A DNA stretch of 64,000 nt from Stenotrophomonas acidaminiphila (lineage in GTDB: Bacteria > Pseudomonadota > Gammaproteobacteria > Xanthomonadales > Xanthomonadaceae), in the NCBI RefSeq assembly GCF_001431595.1, contig NZ_LDJO01000033.1:1-64000 (forward strand), in the 5' to 3' direction. A program made the position numbers and the translations under genes. Positions 34,239-45,519 of the stretch are shown piece by piece. The notes below the pieces were generated by a model that ran no database searches, had not been told where the DNA came from, and saw only the letters and a program-made list of their open reading frames with translations. Positions within the stretch are counted from its first letter, which is position 1; every line of letters starts with the position of its first letter.

Positions 34239-35096
34239 TCAATGGCGCGGAACCGTACCGAGGAAATCGCGGACCACCGCCGCCACCGCTTCGGGCTGGT
34301 CCATGTGCAGGTGATGGTGGCCGGGCAGCGTGTGCAGGCGGCCATGCGCCAGCAAGGCCGCGCGCTGGCTGCGCTCGGGCTCGGGAAAGTAGGGCTGCAC
34401 CGGCGTGGCGTAGATCACCTGCGCCGGGCATTGGATGGCGGCCAGCACGTCGCGCACCTGGTCCTCGGTCATGCGCACCGCGGTGGGCAGCATCAACCGC
34501 GGATCGCTGCGCCAGCTCCAGCCGCCGGCGACCGCGCGCACGCCACGCTCGACCAGCAGCCGCGCCGACGGCTCGTCCAGCTGGTTGGCCAGCATCCGCG
34601 CGCGTACCGGCGCGGCGATATCGGCGAACACGCGCAGCTGCTTGTCGCTGAACGCGGCCAGTGCCGCCACGTGCGCGCGCAGGCGCTCGACCGTCTGCGA
34701 GGCGGGTGCGGCAAGGCCGCCCAGCGCCTCGATGGCGACCAGCGCCTGCGTCCGCCGTGGCGCCACCGCCGCCACCAGGCTGGCGATCGCGGCACCCATC
34801 GAGTGGCCCAGCAGCACGCAGCGCTCCCAGCCCAGCGCGTCCATGATCGCCAGTACCTGCACGATCGCCTGTGGCGTGGTGTACGCCGCGTCGGCAGGCA
34901 GGGGGTCGCTCAGGCCGTGGCCGGGCAGGTCCACCAGCGCCCAGTCCAGCTCCGGCAGCCGCGCCGCCAGCGGGACGAAGCTGGCGGCGTTGTCGAGCCA
35001 GCCGTGCAGCGCCAGCACCGGCATGCCGCCAGGGCTGCCGGCGCGGAGCCCGGCCACGCGCAGGCCGCCGGCGTCCAGTCCGAACGGCGTGGTCAT
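34239..35096 (-). CDS. Alpha/beta hydrolase
   Basis: A 285-residue cytoplasmic hydrolase. The oxyanion loop '[13 protein letters not shown]', the nucleophile elbow 'LLGHSMGAA' (GxSxG with Ser near residue 99), and the C-terminal '[13 protein letters not shown]' with the catalytic His complete a canonical fold; an Asp in the 'VIYATP' strand region would be the third member. The substrate is unknown; esters are likely. Its ATG overlaps the stop codon of hemH (ATGA), so the two form one transcript. It probably ends at the inverted repeat downstream. Confidence 0.88.
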   Translation of the reverse strand: MTTPFGLDAGGLRVAGLRAGSPGGMPVLALHGWLDNAASFVPLAARLPELDWALVDLPGHGLSDPLPADAAYTTPQAIVQVLAIMDALGWERCVLLGHSMGAAIASLVAAVAPRRTQALVAIEALGGLAAPASQTVERLRAHVAALAAFSDKQLRVFADIAAPVRARMLANQLDEPSARLLVERGVRAVAGGWSWRSDPRLMLPTAVRMTEDQVRDVLAAIQCPAQVIYATPVQPYFPEPERSQRAALLAHGRLHTLPGHHHLHMDQPEAVAAVVRDFLGTVPRH

Positions 35097-36055
35097 GCGT
35101 CCTGCGCGGTGGCCAGCGCAGCCAGCGCGCGGGCATGGGCAGGGCTGTCGTTCAGGCAGGGGATGTAGCGCATGGTGGCGCCGCGCTCGGCGACGGTGGC
35201 GGTGAAACCCATCGCCACTTCCTCCAGCGTTTCCAGGCAGTCGGTGGCGAAGCCCGGGCAGACCACGTCCAGCGTCCGTACGCCGCCCTCGGCCAGCGCC
35301 CACAGCGTGGGCTCGGCATAGGGCTGCAGCCAGCGCTCGCGGCCGAAGCGCGACTGGTAGGCCAGCTGCCAGTCGCCGTCGCCCAGCTGCAGCGCCGCGG
35401 CGATCGCGCGTGCGCTGGCCTCGCAGCGCTGCGGGTACGGATCGCCAGCGTCCGCCAGCCGCTGCGGGATGCCATGGAAGGAGAACACCAGCCGGTCGCC
35501 GCGGCCATGCGCCTGCCAGTAATCGCGGATCGAGCCGGCCACCGCCGCCACCCACTGCGGGTCGTCGGCGTAGTCGCGGATGGTGTGCACCTGCACGTCG
35601 CGGTGGCGGGCCTGCCACTGCTGCACCTTGTCCTCGACCGAAGCGGTGGTGGTGGTCGAGTACTGCGGGTACAGCGGCAGCACCACGATGCGCCTGGCAC
35701 CGGCCGCGGCCAGCGCGTCCAGTGCCGGCTGCAGTGCCGGCTGGCCATAGCGCATGGCCTCGCGTACCTGCCAGTGCGGCAGTTCGCGGGCGATGTTGGC
35801 CACCAGGCGACGGGTATGTACCGCCAGTGGCGAGCCCTCCGGCATCCACACCTGCGCGTACTTGTGCGCGGAGCGGCCGCCGCGCAGCGGCAGGATCAAG
35901 CCGTACAGCAGCGGCTTCCACAGCAGGGGGGGAATCGAGACCACGCGCGGGTCGCCGAGGAACTCGGCCAGGTAGCGACGTACCGCCGGGGCGGTGGGTG
36001 TCTCGGGCGTGCCTAGGTTGACCGCGAGCAGTGCGGTAGTGGGTGCGTCGGACAT
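35093..36055 (-). CDS. hemH: Ferrochelatase
   Basis: A 320-residue enzyme that inserts Fe2+ into protoporphyrin IX, the last step of heme synthesis. Family motifs are '[21 protein letters not shown]' (N-terminus), '[11 protein letters not shown]', '[11 protein letters not shown]' with the catalytic His, and '[15 protein letters not shown]' with the conserved Glu. No Fe-S Cys cluster is visible at the C-terminus, as in many bacterial forms. A CACAAT hexamer ends 6 nt before the ATG and no Shine-Dalgarno sequence is seen. The alpha/beta hydrolase gene overlaps its stop. Confidence 0.96.
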   Translation of the reverse strand: MSDAPTTALLAVNLGTPETPTAPAVRRYLAEFLGDPRVVSIPPLLWKPLLYGLILPLRGGRSAHKYAQVWMPEGSPLAVHTRRLVANIARELPHWQVREAMRYGQPALQPALDALAAAGARRIVVLPLYPQYSTTTTASVEDKVQQWQARHRDVQVHTIRDYADDPQWVAAVAGSIRDYWQAHGRGDRLVFSFHGIPQRLADAGDPYPQRCEASARAIAAALQLGDGDWQLAYQSRFGRERWLQPYAEPTLWALAEGGVRTLDVVCPGFATDCLETLEEVAMGFTATVAERGATMRYIPCLNDSPAHARALAALATAQDA

Positions 36056-36242
36056 GCGCGCATTGTGGCAGAAGGCAGTGACCGGTTTGCAGTGGCCGGC
36101 AGCTGCGAACGGGTCCGGGTCGCGGCCACGCCTGCTGACGCGCGCGGGTACGGGCTGGCGCCGCTCACTCCCTATTCATGGCGTCGCTTCCAATCTCCAG
36201 TGCTTGCCGTATCTTTCCGTGCATCGACCTGTGGAGTCCGCC

Positions 36243-37142
36243 ATGCGCCGCCTGCCGTACATCGCCCTGCTGCTGTCCGCGAGCCTGTTGTCCGCCACCG
36301 CCCTGGCCGGGCCGCAGGAGGACCAGCGCGCCCGCAACGCCGTGCGCGTGCTCGGCGAGATCCAGGAGATTCCCGAGCAGGCCATTCCCGACAAGCTGCT
36401 CGACGAAGGCCGCGCGATCATCGTCATCCCCGACACGATCAAGGCCGGCCTGGTGCTCGGCGGCCGCCGTGGCCATGGCCTGATGTCGGTGAAGATGCCC
36501 GACGGCAGCTGGTCCAACCCGGTGTTCGTCAAGCTCACGGGCGGCAGCATCGGCTTCCAGGCCGGCGTGCAGTCCTCCGACGTGATCCTGGTGTTCCGCA
36601 ACAACCGCAGCCTGGACAACATCGTCAACGGCAAGTTCACCCTGGGCGCCGACGCCGGCGTGGCCGCCGGCCCGGTCGGCCGCAGTGCCGCCGCCGCCAC
36701 CGACGGCCAGCTCAAGGCCGAGATCTGGTCGTGGTCGCGCGCCCGCGGCCTGTTCGCCGGGGTGGCGCTGGACGGCGCGGTGCTGTCCATCGACGATGCC
36801 GCCAACCTCGACGCGTACGGCCAGGGCACCACCCCGCGGATGATCCTCGAGGGCCGCCTGAATGCGGCACCCTCCAGCGACGTGGTCGCGTTCCGCGACC
36901 GCCTGGAGGAATCCACCTACGCCGCGCGCGAGAAGCGCGGCACCCAGGGCGACACCGCTCCGGTGGCCGCGTCCGCGCCGCGCGCGCAGGCGGTCACCGT
37001 ATCCGCCGGCACGCCGCAGCAGGGTGCCGAGGCGACCACCCAGCCGTTGCAGCCGGCCACCGCCGAGCCCGCGCCGCAGCAGGGTTTCCAGCCGGTGTCC
37101 GAAGGCGAAATCCGCACCGAGTCGCTGGACGGCGGCAACTGA
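36243..37142 (+). CDS. SYLF (Ysc84-type) lipid-binding domain protein, secreted
   Basis: A 299-residue precursor with a clear signal peptide (about residues 1-22, TALA-GP). The SYLF domain follows at about residues 30-210, with family patterns 'GRAIIVIPDTIKAGLVLGGRRG', 'GGSIGFQAGVQSSDVILVF' and 'DAGVAAGPVGRSAAAATDGQL'. SYLF domains bind phosphoinositides in eukaryotes; bacterial versions are periplasmic or outer-membrane associated and have no settled role. The last 80 residues are Pro/Ala/Gln-rich and probably disordered. A TGTGGAGTCC ribosome site lies upstream. Confidence 0.9.
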   Translation: MRRLPYIALLLSASLLSATALAGPQEDQRARNAVRVLGEIQEIPEQAIPDKLLDEGRAIIVIPDTIKAGLVLGGRRGHGLMSVKMPDGSWSNPVFVKLTGGSIGFQAGVQSSDVILVFRNNRSLDNIVNGKFTLGADAGVAAGPVGRSAAAATDGQLKAEIWSWSRARGLFAGVALDGAVLSIDDAANLDAYGQGTTPRMILEGRLNAAPSSDVVAFRDRLEESTYAAREKRGTQGDTAPVAASAPRAQAVTVSAGTPQQGAEATTQPLQPATAEPAPQQGFQPVSEGEIRTESLDGGN

Positions 37143-37217
37143 CCTTCGGCAGGGGCGTCCGGCGGGGCCGGGTGCGTTATGCTCACTGACCTCCACACCG
37201 AATAACGCGAGCGGATC

Positions 37218-37445
37218 ATGGGCAGTTTCAGCATCTGGCATTGGTTGATCGTGCTGGTCATCGTCGTGCTGGTGTTCGGCACCAAGCGGCTGACGAGCGG
37301 CGCCAAGGATCTGGGCAGCGCGGTCAAGGAATTCAAGAAGGGCATGCGCGATGACGACGCGCCGCCGGCGCGCCTGAACGACGAATCGCGCGAACGCGAA
37401 TCCAGCCGCGACACGCAGGCCGAGCGCGACCGCGAGACGCGCTGA
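37218..37445 (+). CDS. tatA: Twin-arginine translocase subunit TatA
   Basis: A 75-residue protein with the typical N-terminal membrane helix ('[21 protein letters not shown]'), a short hinge and an amphipathic helix ('[19 protein letters not shown]'), followed by a charged, disordered tail. TatA oligomers form the pore-like part of the Tat export system for folded proteins. A TATGCT -10-like hexamer lies at 37178-37183. It is the first gene of tatABC, with 16 bp to tatB. OpgD (13.6 kb) is a likely client. Confidence 0.96.
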   Translation: MGSFSIWHWLIVLVIVVLVFGTKRLTSGAKDLGSAVKEFKKGMRDDDAPPARLNDESRERESSRDTQAERDRETR

Positions 37446-37461
37446 ACCGAAGGTTCCACGC

Positions 37462-37902
37462 GTGTTCGATATCGGCTTCAGCGAACTGCTGCTGATCGGG
37501 GTGGTGGCGCTGGTGGTTCTGGGCCCCGAACGGCTGCCCAAGGCGGCGCGCTTTGCCGGGCTGTGGGTGCGCCGTGCGCGCAACCAGTGGGATTCGGTCA
37601 AGCAGGAGCTCGAGCGCGAACTGCAGGCCGAAGAGCTGCAGCGCAACCTGCGCAGCGTGCGGCAGTCCGTGCAGCAGGCCGAACGCGACCTGCAGGAAGG
37701 CGCCACCCAGCTGCGCGGCGACGTGGATGCGCTGCGCAGTGAGGTCGATGCCGTTGCCGCCCCCGCGCCGCCCGCCGCCGATGCAGGCGATGAGCGCACG
37801 GCGCAGGCACTGCCGGCGCCCGAAGCGGCCCCCGCGCAGGCACCTGCGCCGGAGATGACCGAAGCGGTGGCGTCGCCGGCCCCCACGGAGCGCGCGCCAT
37901 GA
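37462..37902 (+). CDS. tatB: Twin-arginine translocase subunit TatB
   Basis: A 146-residue protein starting with GTG. The helix '[25 protein letters not shown]' with Glu8 and the conserved 'GPERLP' hinge is diagnostic of TatB. A long amphipathic helix ('[22 protein letters not shown]') and a Pro/Ala-rich tail follow. TatB forms the substrate-receptor complex with TatC. Its end overlaps the tatC start (ATGA), so the two are translated together. Confidence 0.95.
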   Translation: MFDIGFSELLLIGVVALVVLGPERLPKAARFAGLWVRRARNQWDSVKQELERELQAEELQRNLRSVRQSVQQAERDLQEGATQLRGDVDALRSEVDAVAAPAPPAADAGDERTAQALPAPEAAPAQAPAPEMTEAVASPAPTERAP

Positions 37903-38642
37903 GCGATGACTTCAACGAAAGCCCGTTGATCGAGCACCTGGTCGAGCTGCGCGCACGCCTGGTGCGCGGCCTGCTGGGGCTGGGCGTGGTGCTGCTGGCG
38001 CTGCTGCCGTTCGCGCGCACGCTCTACAACCACCTGGCGACGCCGCTGATATCGCAGCTGCCCGCCGGGCAGTCGATGATCGCCACCAATCCGGCCGGCG
38101 CGTTCTTCGCGCCGCTCAAGCTGACGTTCTTCACCGCCGTGTTCATCGCCGTGCCCTGGCTGCTGTACCAGGCCTGGGCATTCGTGGCGCCGGGCCTGTA
38201 TGCGCGCGAGAAGCGCCTGGCCGTACCGCTGCTCGCCTCGGCGGTGGCGCTGTTCTACATCGGCTGCGCGTTCGCCTATTTCCTGGTGCTGCCGGCGGTG
38301 TTCCATTTCCTGACCACGTTCCGCCCGGAAGTGATCGCCATCACCCCGGACGCCAACGCCTACCTGGATTTCGTGCTGGCGATCTTCTTCGCCTTCGGCG
38401 CCAGCTTCGAGCTGCCGGTGGCGATGGTGATCCTGGTGCTGCTGGGCTGGGTCACGCCGCAGCAGCTGCGCGAGGGGCGCGGCTACGCCATTGTCGGCAT
38501 CTTCGTGCTGGCCGCGGTGCTGACCCCGCCGGACGTGGTCTCGCAGCTGATGCTGGCGATCCCGATGTGCGTGCTCTACGAACTGGGCATCCACGCCTCG
38601 CGCTGGCTGCAGCCACGCAGGCAGCCGGCCTCGGAGCCGTAA
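37899..38642 (+). CDS. tatC: Twin-arginine translocase subunit TatC
   Basis: A 247-residue inner-membrane protein with six hydrophobic spans. Its N-terminal '[17 protein letters not shown]' holds the conserved signal-peptide-binding Glu, and '[35 protein letters not shown]' is the family core with the periplasmic and cytoplasmic loops. TatC recognises the RR signal of exported folded proteins. It closes the tatABC operon. The next gene (BPSS1780 type) is convergent and ends 86 bp downstream. Confidence 0.96.
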   Translation: MSDDFNESPLIEHLVELRARLVRGLLGLGVVLLALLPFARTLYNHLATPLISQLPAGQSMIATNPAGAFFAPLKLTFFTAVFIAVPWLLYQAWAFVAPGLYAREKRLAVPLLASAVALFYIGCAFAYFLVLPAVFHFLTTFRPEVIAITPDANAYLDFVLAIFFAFGASFELPVAMVILVLLGWVTPQQLREGRGYAIVGIFVLAAVLTPPDVVSQLMLAIPMCVLYELGIHASRWLQPRRQPASEP

Positions 38643-38728
38643 GCACGGCAACCACCCGATCGGGGCGTTGCAGCCGCCTGCGTGCCGCCCGGCGGGGACG
38701 CCGCACCGCCGCCACGGTGTGGCTCAAC

Positions 38729-39622
38729 TCAGGCTTCGATGACGTGCATGTCCGGCGGTGACGCCGCCGCGGCCGCGGTCGGGCCCAGCATCTGCTTCCA
38801 GGCCGCGTACACCGCGCCGGCGAACACCGGCATCAGCACGGCCATCAGCAGCAGCTGTGCCACCGCCATGGCCGCGGTCTGGCCGGCGACCAGGCCGACG
38901 ATGACCGCCAGGATCATCACCGCGAAATAGATCGCGAAGATGGCGATGAAGGCCAGCACGAAGAACACCAGCATCGCCGGCAGGTTGTGCAGGCTCGAAC
39001 GCAGGCTGCGGCGCAGCGCGTGCCAGCCGCCGGTGCGCTGGAACATCACCTGCGGCGGCATCACGAACAGTGCCAGGGTCAGCGCGGCGAAGGTGGCTAG
39101 CATCAGCAGCAGCCACAGCAGGATGCGCCCGGCCGGCAGCGTCGCCACCAGCGCCTCGATCTGCGCCGGATCCGGCTGCGCGCCGGACTGGCTCAGCTCG
39201 TTGATCCGCAGCATCACGTCCGACAGCCGCTGCAGGCCGTCGCTGCCGACCAGTACCAGCAGCAGCGTGCCCAGCAGCAGCGCCGCCACCAGCTGCGGCA
39301 GCAGCGCCACCAGCAGGTGCGGGGCGCGGCCTTCGCGCACGCCCTCGAGCAGGTGCGCCGGACGCGCCGGACGGTTCTGGTCCACTTCGCGCACGGCCCA
39401 CAACAGGCCGCCCATGAACAGCGGCCCGGCCAGCAGCAGCAGGAACTGCACCAGGGTGCCCAGTGCCGGCACCAGCAGGGACAGCGACAGCACCAGCGAG
39501 GCGCCAACGCCCCAGAGGATGCCCAGCGAGCCCAGCGCCAGCGGCGCGCGCCTGAGCAGGCCGAAGCCGGCCAGCAGCCATTCCGCGCCGGCGGAGGCCG
39601 GCACCTTGCGAATATCGCCCAT
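38729..39622 (-). CDS. BPSS1780 family membrane protein
   Basis: A 297-residue inner-membrane protein with about six hydrophobic spans. The opening 'IRKVPASAGAEWLLAGFGLLRRAPLAL' is the typical N-terminal signature of BPSS1780-type proteins, which have no known function; the remaining helices are Leu-rich with a long cytoplasmic loop around residues 145-160. The start at 39622 places this signature at the N-terminus; longer alternatives have no domain character. It is monocistronic between tatC (convergent) and the amidotransferase gene (same strand, 150 bp away). Confidence 0.78.
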   Translation of the reverse strand: MGDIRKVPASAGAEWLLAGFGLLRRAPLALGSLGILWGVGASLVLSLSLLVPALGTLVQFLLLLAGPLFMGGLLWAVREVDQNRPARPAHLLEGVREGRAPHLLVALLPQLVAALLLGTLLLVLVGSDGLQRLSDVMLRINELSQSGAQPDPAQIEALVATLPAGRILLWLLLMLATFAALTLALFVMPPQVMFQRTGGWHALRRSLRSSLHNLPAMLVFFVLAFIAIFAIYFAVMILAVIVGLVAGQTAAMAVAQLLLMAVLMPVFAGAVYAAWKQMLGPTAAAAASPPDMHVIEA

Positions 39623-39771
39623 TGCAGTTCCGAGAAGGGGGAGCGCCGGCACCACGCCGGCGTGGGCGGATTATCGCCCGAACCCGGCCGACGGGCGAGT
39701 CGCGCCACGGGAACCTGCATTCCGCCACCGGCCGCGCTGCCGGCACCGCGCGGCGCCGGGCGCCGGCACCG

Positions 39772-40491
39772 CTAGAGGGTGCGGGCGTGGCGCACGAAAC
39801 GGCGCAGCAGCTGGCGCGCCTGCGGCGCGGCGCTGACCTGGCGCGACACGGTGCGCGCGCAGCCGCCGTGGCGGGCAATGCAGTCGGCGCGGGCGCGCAC
39901 GTAGCCGCGCATGTGGTGGGTGGCGAATTCCGGGTGGAACTGCAGGCCCCAGGCGTTGTCGCCCCAGCGGAACGCGTGGCAGCCGTCCTGTGCCGAGCGT
40001 GCCAGCACGGTGGCGCCCGCCGGTGCCCGGAGCACGGTCTGCAGGTGGGTGGCCTGGGCCGGGAAACTGGCCGGCAGCCCGCCGAACAGCGGATCGCCGG
40101 CGGCGGCCGGGTCCAGTTCCAGGCGGATGGTGCCCGATTCGCGCCCGGCCGGGTTGTAGTCCACCTGCCCGCCGAGCGCGTGCGCCAGCAGCTGGTGGCC
40201 GTAGCAGATGCCCAGCAGCGGCATGCCGGCGTGGGCGGCCTCGCGCAGCCAGTCGGCGCTGCGCTCGCTCCACTCGGCGCGGTCGGTGACGAAGGCCGCC
40301 GAGCCGGTGACGATGGTGGCGGCGAAGCCGTGGCGCGCGGGCAGGCGCTCGCCGTGCTCGACATTCACCACCACGGTCTCGGCCTGCTCCAGGCCCGCGG
40401 CGACGCGGATCCAGTGCGGGAAGCGGCCGTAGCGGCGCAGGCTCGGGAACGGTTGCCCGGTTTCGATGATGAGGAACGGCGGGGGTTTCAT
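39772..40491 (-). CDS. Class I glutamine amidotransferase-like protein
   Basis: A 239-residue protein with the nucleophile elbow 'LLGICYGHQLLAHALGG' (catalytic Cys near residue 96) and the downstream 'WGLQFHPEFA' (catalytic His-Glu), so the triad is complete. Stand-alone GATase-like proteins of this kind are often peptidase C26-like or supply ammonia to a partner enzyme; none is next door. The start ATG overlaps the stop codon of the GspE-type ATPase gene (ATGA), so it is translationally coupled to it. Substrate unknown. Confidence 0.88.
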   Translation of the reverse strand: MKPPPFLIIETGQPFPSLRRYGRFPHWIRVAAGLEQAETVVVNVEHGERLPARHGFAATIVTGSAAFVTDRAEWSERSADWLREAAHAGMPLLGICYGHQLLAHALGGQVDYNPAGRESGTIRLELDPAAAGDPLFGGLPASFPAQATHLQTVLRAPAGATVLARSAQDGCHAFRWGDNAWGLQFHPEFATHHMRGYVRARADCIARHGGCARTVSRQVSAAPQARQLLRRFVRHARTL

Positions 40492-42302
40492 TCCGCTGGG
40501 GGCAGGACCGACAGGACTTCCTCGATTGTAGTCAGCCCCTGCGCCACCTTTTCAAGCCCGGTACGGCGCAGCGTGCGCAGCCCGTCGGCGCGCGCGGCGT
40601 GGCTGAAACCGGCCAGGTCCATGTCCGCGCGGATCAGCGAACGCAGCCGCGGGCCCAGTGGCAGCAGCTCATACAGGCCGATCCGGCCCAGGTAGCCGGT
40701 GCGCCGGCACTCCAGGCAACCCACCGGCGCACAGGCGTGGATGGCATCAGGTAATGCCTCATTGCCATCACGCAGCGGCGCCCAGTCCTCGTCGTCGAGC
40801 ACGTCGGCGCGCTTGCAGTGCGGGCACAGCGTGCGCACCAGGCGCTGCGCCAGCACGCCGTTGACGGTGGAAGCGATTAGGTAGTGCGGCACGCCCAGGT
40901 CGAGCAGGCGGGTGATGGCCGAGGGGGCGTCGTTGGTGTGCAGGGTGGACAGCACCAGGTGGCCGGTCAGCGAGGCCTGCACCGCCATCTGCGCGGTCTC
41001 CAGGTCGCGGATCTCGCCGATCATGATGATGTCCGGGTCCTGGCGCAGCAGGGTGCGCACGCCGCTGGCGAAGTCCAGGTCGATGTTGGTCTGCACCTGC
41101 ATCTGGTTGAACTCGGGCGCGATCATCTCGATCGGGTCCTCCACCGTGCACACGTTGACGTCCGGGGTGGCCAGCCGCTTGAGCGTGGAGTACAGGGTGG
41201 TGGTCTTGCCCGAGCCGGTGGGGCCTGTGACCAGCACGATGCCGTGCGGGCGCGCGACCAGCTCGTTCCAGCCGGCGGCTTCCTCCGGGCTGAAGCCCAG
41301 CTGCTCGATGCTCTTGAACGCCGCGTCCGGGTCGAAGATGCGCATCACGCACTTCTCGCCGAACGCGGTGGGCATGGTCGACAGGCGCATCTCGACCTCG
41401 CGCCCGCCCGGGGAGCGGGTCTTGATGCGGCCGTCCTGCGGGCGCCGGCGCTCGGCCAGGTCCATGCGCCCGAGCACCTTGATGCGGCTGATCACGGCGG
41501 TCATCACCGCCGGCGGCAGCTCGAACACCTTGTGCAGCACGCCGTCGATGCGGAACCGCACCCGGCCCATGTCGCGGCGCGGCTCCAGGTGGATGTCGCT
41601 GGCGCGCTGCTCGTAGGCGTACTGCAGCAGCCAGTCGACGATGCTGACCACGTGGTGGTCGTCGGCGTTGACGTCGCCGGCGCGGCCCAGTTCCACCAGC
41701 TGCTCGAAGCTGGGCAGGCTGCCGCCCTCGGTACGCGCGTCGCTGCGGGCATTGCGCACCGAGCGGGTGACGCCGAAGAACTCCATCGAGTAGCGGTGCA
41801 GGTCCAGCGGGTTGACCAGCACGATCTCGATCCGGCGCCGGGTCAGGTGCTGCAGGTCGGGTATCCAGTCGCGCGCCATCGGCTCGCTGGTGGCCACCAG
41901 CACCCGCTCGGAGTCCATCGCCAGCGGCAGGATCCGGTGGCGCCTGGCATAGGCGTGCGAAACCACCGCGGTGGCGTTGGCCACGTCCACCCGGGTCGGG
42001 TCGATGCGCAGGTAGCGGACCCCGGTGCGGGCGGCCAGCCATTCGGTCAGCCGCTCCAGCCCGAGTTCGCCGGAGGCCGGGGGCGCCGCGGCCAGCTTGA
42101 GGTTGGCCAGCAGCACCAGCGGGTGCACCTCGCTGGCGTTGCGCGCGCCCTGTGCGGAGAAGCGGATGCGCTCCTGGTCGTGCGCGGCCACCAGCCCGTC
42201 GCCCAGCACCGCGGCGGCAATGTTGGAGAACTGCAGCCGGCCCGGGGCGATGGCCACCGGGGACGGCGGGGTCGGGACGCTCGGTGCGGCCGGGTGTTCC
42301 AC
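40488..42302 (-). CDS. GspE/PulE-family type II secretion / type IV pilus ATPase
   Basis: A 604-residue cytoplasmic motor ATPase. The N-terminal region (about residues 55-150) resembles the T2SS_E N-domain. The ATPase core has the Walker A 'LVTGPTGSGKTTTLYSTL', the Asp box 'VCTVEDPIE', Walker B 'IIMIGEIRD' and the His box 'GHLVLSTLHTNDA'. A C-terminal zinc-binding motif pairs 'CPHCKR' with 'CLECRR'. No secretin, pseudopilin or pilus gene is nearby, so the machine it drives is not known; it may be an orphan paralogue. It sits divergent from glyQ. Confidence 0.92.
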   Translation of the reverse strand: MEHPAAPSVPTPPSPVAIAPGRLQFSNIAAAVLGDGLVAAHDQERIRFSAQGARNASEVHPLVLLANLKLAAAPPASGELGLERLTEWLAARTGVRYLRIDPTRVDVANATAVVSHAYARRHRILPLAMDSERVLVATSEPMARDWIPDLQHLTRRRIEIVLVNPLDLHRYSMEFFGVTRSVRNARSDARTEGGSLPSFEQLVELGRAGDVNADDHHVVSIVDWLLQYAYEQRASDIHLEPRRDMGRVRFRIDGVLHKVFELPPAVMTAVISRIKVLGRMDLAERRRPQDGRIKTRSPGGREVEMRLSTMPTAFGEKCVMRIFDPDAAFKSIEQLGFSPEEAAGWNELVARPHGIVLVTGPTGSGKTTTLYSTLKRLATPDVNVCTVEDPIEMIAPEFNQMQVQTNIDLDFASGVRTLLRQDPDIIMIGEIRDLETAQMAVQASLTGHLVLSTLHTNDAPSAITRLLDLGVPHYLIASTVNGVLAQRLVRTLCPHCKRADVLDDEDWAPLRDGNEALPDAIHACAPVGCLECRRTGYLGRIGLYELLPLGPRLRSLIRADMDLAGFSHAARADGLRTLRRTGLEKVAQGLTTIEEVLSVLPPAE

Positions 42303-42343
42303 CTGAAACTCCTTGCTGGCGCGGCCGCCGCGCGGTCGCTCGC

Positions 42344-42349
42344 TATACT
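42344..42349 (+). promoter_or_regulatory. -10 element of the glyQS operon
   Basis: TATACT, 29 bp before the glyQ ATG and in the 76-bp gap to the divergent GspE-type gene, matches the -10 consensus in 5 of 6 positions. No good -35 hexamer is visible at normal spacing. Confidence 0.45.
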
Positions 42350-42378
42350 AGCGCACCCATCCGTACGGCCCAGGCAGC

Positions 42379-43286
<908 letters not shown>

Positions 43287-43290
<4 letters not shown>

Positions 43291-45359
43291 GCATGCAGCC
43301 GCTGCTGATCGAACTGGGCGTGGAAGAGCTGCCGGTCAAGGCGCTGCCGGGCCTGGCGCAGGCGTTCTTCGACGGCGTGGTCGACGGGCTGGCCCGGCGC
43401 GGCATCGCCTTCGAGCGCGACGACGCCAAGCCGCTGTCCACCCCGCGCCGCCTGGCGGTACTGCTGCCGGGCGTGGAAACCGAGCAGCCCGAGCAGCACT
43501 CGGAAGTGTTCGGCCCGTACCTGAACATCGCGCTGGACGCCAACGGCGAACCGACCAAGGCGCTGCAGGGCTTCGCCGCCAAGGCCGGCATCGACTGGAC
43601 CGCGCTGGAGCGCACCACCGATGCCAAGGGCGAGCGCTTCGTGCTGCGTTCGGTGACGCCGGGCGCGAAGACCGCCACGCTGCTGCCGGAGATCGTGCGC
43701 GAGGCCATCGCCGCGATGCCGATCCCCAAGCCGATGCGCTGGGGCGCGCACGAGTACGCCTTCGCCCGCCCGGTGCACTGGCTGGTGCTGCTGCACGGCA
43801 ACGAGGTCGTCGACGCCGAGCTGCTCGGGTTGAAGTCCGACCGCTTCAGCCGCGGCCACCGCTTCATGGCCGACAAGCAGGTGTGGCTGAGCCACCCGTC
43901 CGACTACATCGAATCGCTGAAGGCGGCGTACGTGCTGGTCGACGCCGACGCGCGCCGCGAGCGCATCGTGCACGAGGTCAACGCGGCCGCTGCGCAGGCC
44001 GGCGGCGTGGCGCGCATCACCGATGACAACCTGGAGCAGGTGGTCAACCTGGTCGAATGGCCGTCGGCGGTGCTGTGCAGTTTCGAACGCGAATTCCTGG
44101 CGGTGCCGCAGGAAGCGCTGATCGAGACGATGGAGATCAACCAGAAGTTCTTCCCGGTGCTGGATGCCGGCGGCAGGCTGACCGAGAAGTTCATCGGCAT
44201 CGCCAACATCGAATCGAAGGACGTGGCCGAGGTGGCCAAGGGCTACGAGCGGGTGATCCGCCCGCGGTTCTCCGATGCCAAGTTCTTCTTCGACGAGGAC
44301 CTCAAGCAGGGCCTGGCGGCGATGGGCGACGGGCTGAAGACCGTCACCTACCAGGCCAGGCTGGGCACGGTCGCCGACAAGGTGCAGCGCGTGAGCGCGC
44401 TGGCGCAGCGCATCGCCGGGCAGGTGGGTGCCGACCCGGGGCAGGCAAGGCGCGCCGCCGAGCTGGCCAAGAACGACCTGCAGTCGCGCATGGTGGGCGA
44501 GTTCCCGGAACTGCAGGGCATCGCCGGCCGCCACTACGCCGTGGCCGGTGGCGAATCGCCCGCGGTCGCACTGGCCATCGACGAGGCGTACCAGCCGCGC
44601 TTCGCCGCCGATGACATCGCCGCCTCGCCGTTGGGCAAGGTGCTGGCCATCGCCGAGCGCCTGGATACCCTGGCCGGCGGCTTCGCCGCAGGGCTCAAGC
44701 CGACCGGCAACAAGGACCCGTTCGCGCTGCGCCGCAATGCGCTGGGGCTGGCACGCACGATCATCGAGTCGGGCTTCGACCTGGACCTGCCGGCGTTGCT
44801 GGCCGCCGCCAATGCCGGCCTGGCCGGGCGCGAGGTGCAGGCCGACACCGGCGAGCTGTACGACTTCATCCTCGACCGCCTGAAGGGCTACTACGCCGAC
44901 AGGGGCGTGCCGGCCACGCACTTCAACGCCGTGGTCGAACTGAAGCCGGCCTCGCTGTACGACTTCGACCGCCGCATCGACGCCATCGGCACCTTCGCCC
45001 AGCTGCCGGAAGCCGAGGCGCTGGCCGCGGCCAACAAGCGCATCCGCAACATCCTGCGCAAGGCCGAGGGCGACATCCCGGGCATGATCGATCCGGCGCT
45101 GCTGCGCGAGCCGGCCGAGAGCGAACTGGCCGAAGCGGTGGCCGCGGCCATCGACGACACCGGCGCGGCGCTGGCGCAGAAGGACTACGTCAGCGTGCTG
45201 GGCCGCCTGGCGCGCCTGCGGCCGCAGGTCGACGCGTTCTTCGACGGGGTCATGGTCAACGCCGAGGACCCGGCGCTGCGTGGCAACCGCCTCGCGCTGC
45301 TGCGTACCCTGGGCGACCGCCTGGGCAGCGTGGCGGCGATCGAGCACCTGTCCGGCTGA
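43287..45359 (+). CDS. glyS: Glycine--tRNA ligase, beta subunit
   Basis: A 690-residue subunit that carries tRNA-binding and catalytic-support domains; the N-terminal '[20 protein letters not shown]' and the C-terminal '[20 protein letters not shown]' are conserved, and an HD-like middle part is present. The start is the ATG overlapping the glyQ stop; longer upstream extensions are shadows of glyQ. Length agrees with complete bacterial GlyS. The operon glyQS ends here; the next 4 bp lead into a truncated gene. Confidence 0.98.
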
Positions 45360-45362
45360 GGC

Positions 45363-45518
45363 ATGGACGTGGCCGCCTCCTGGCAGTCCGCGCAGGCCGT
45401 ACTGGCCCGGCGCGACATGCCGGAGGCGCGCCGGCACCTGCTGGCGGTGCTGGAACGGCAGCCCGCGCACGCCTACGCGCGGGTGATGCTGGCCGGTACG
45501 GTACTGGCCCAGGGGCAG
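45363..45518 (+). pseudogene. 5' remnant of a TPR protein gene (sulfotransferase-type), truncated
   Basis: Starting 4 bp after glyS, about 52 codons read as the beginning of a tetratricopeptide protein: 'SAQAVLARRDMPEARRHLLAVLERQPAHAYARVMLAGTVLAQGQ', with TPR-like spacing of Ala, Leu and Pro. Then the reading frame runs into sequence that is the antisense of a TonB-receptor fragment and ends at 45629. In relatives a TPR-sulfotransferase gene is common just after glyS, so this is probably the broken head of that gene; that comparison is from general knowledge and was not run here. Confidence 0.6.
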
Positions 45519-45519
45519 G

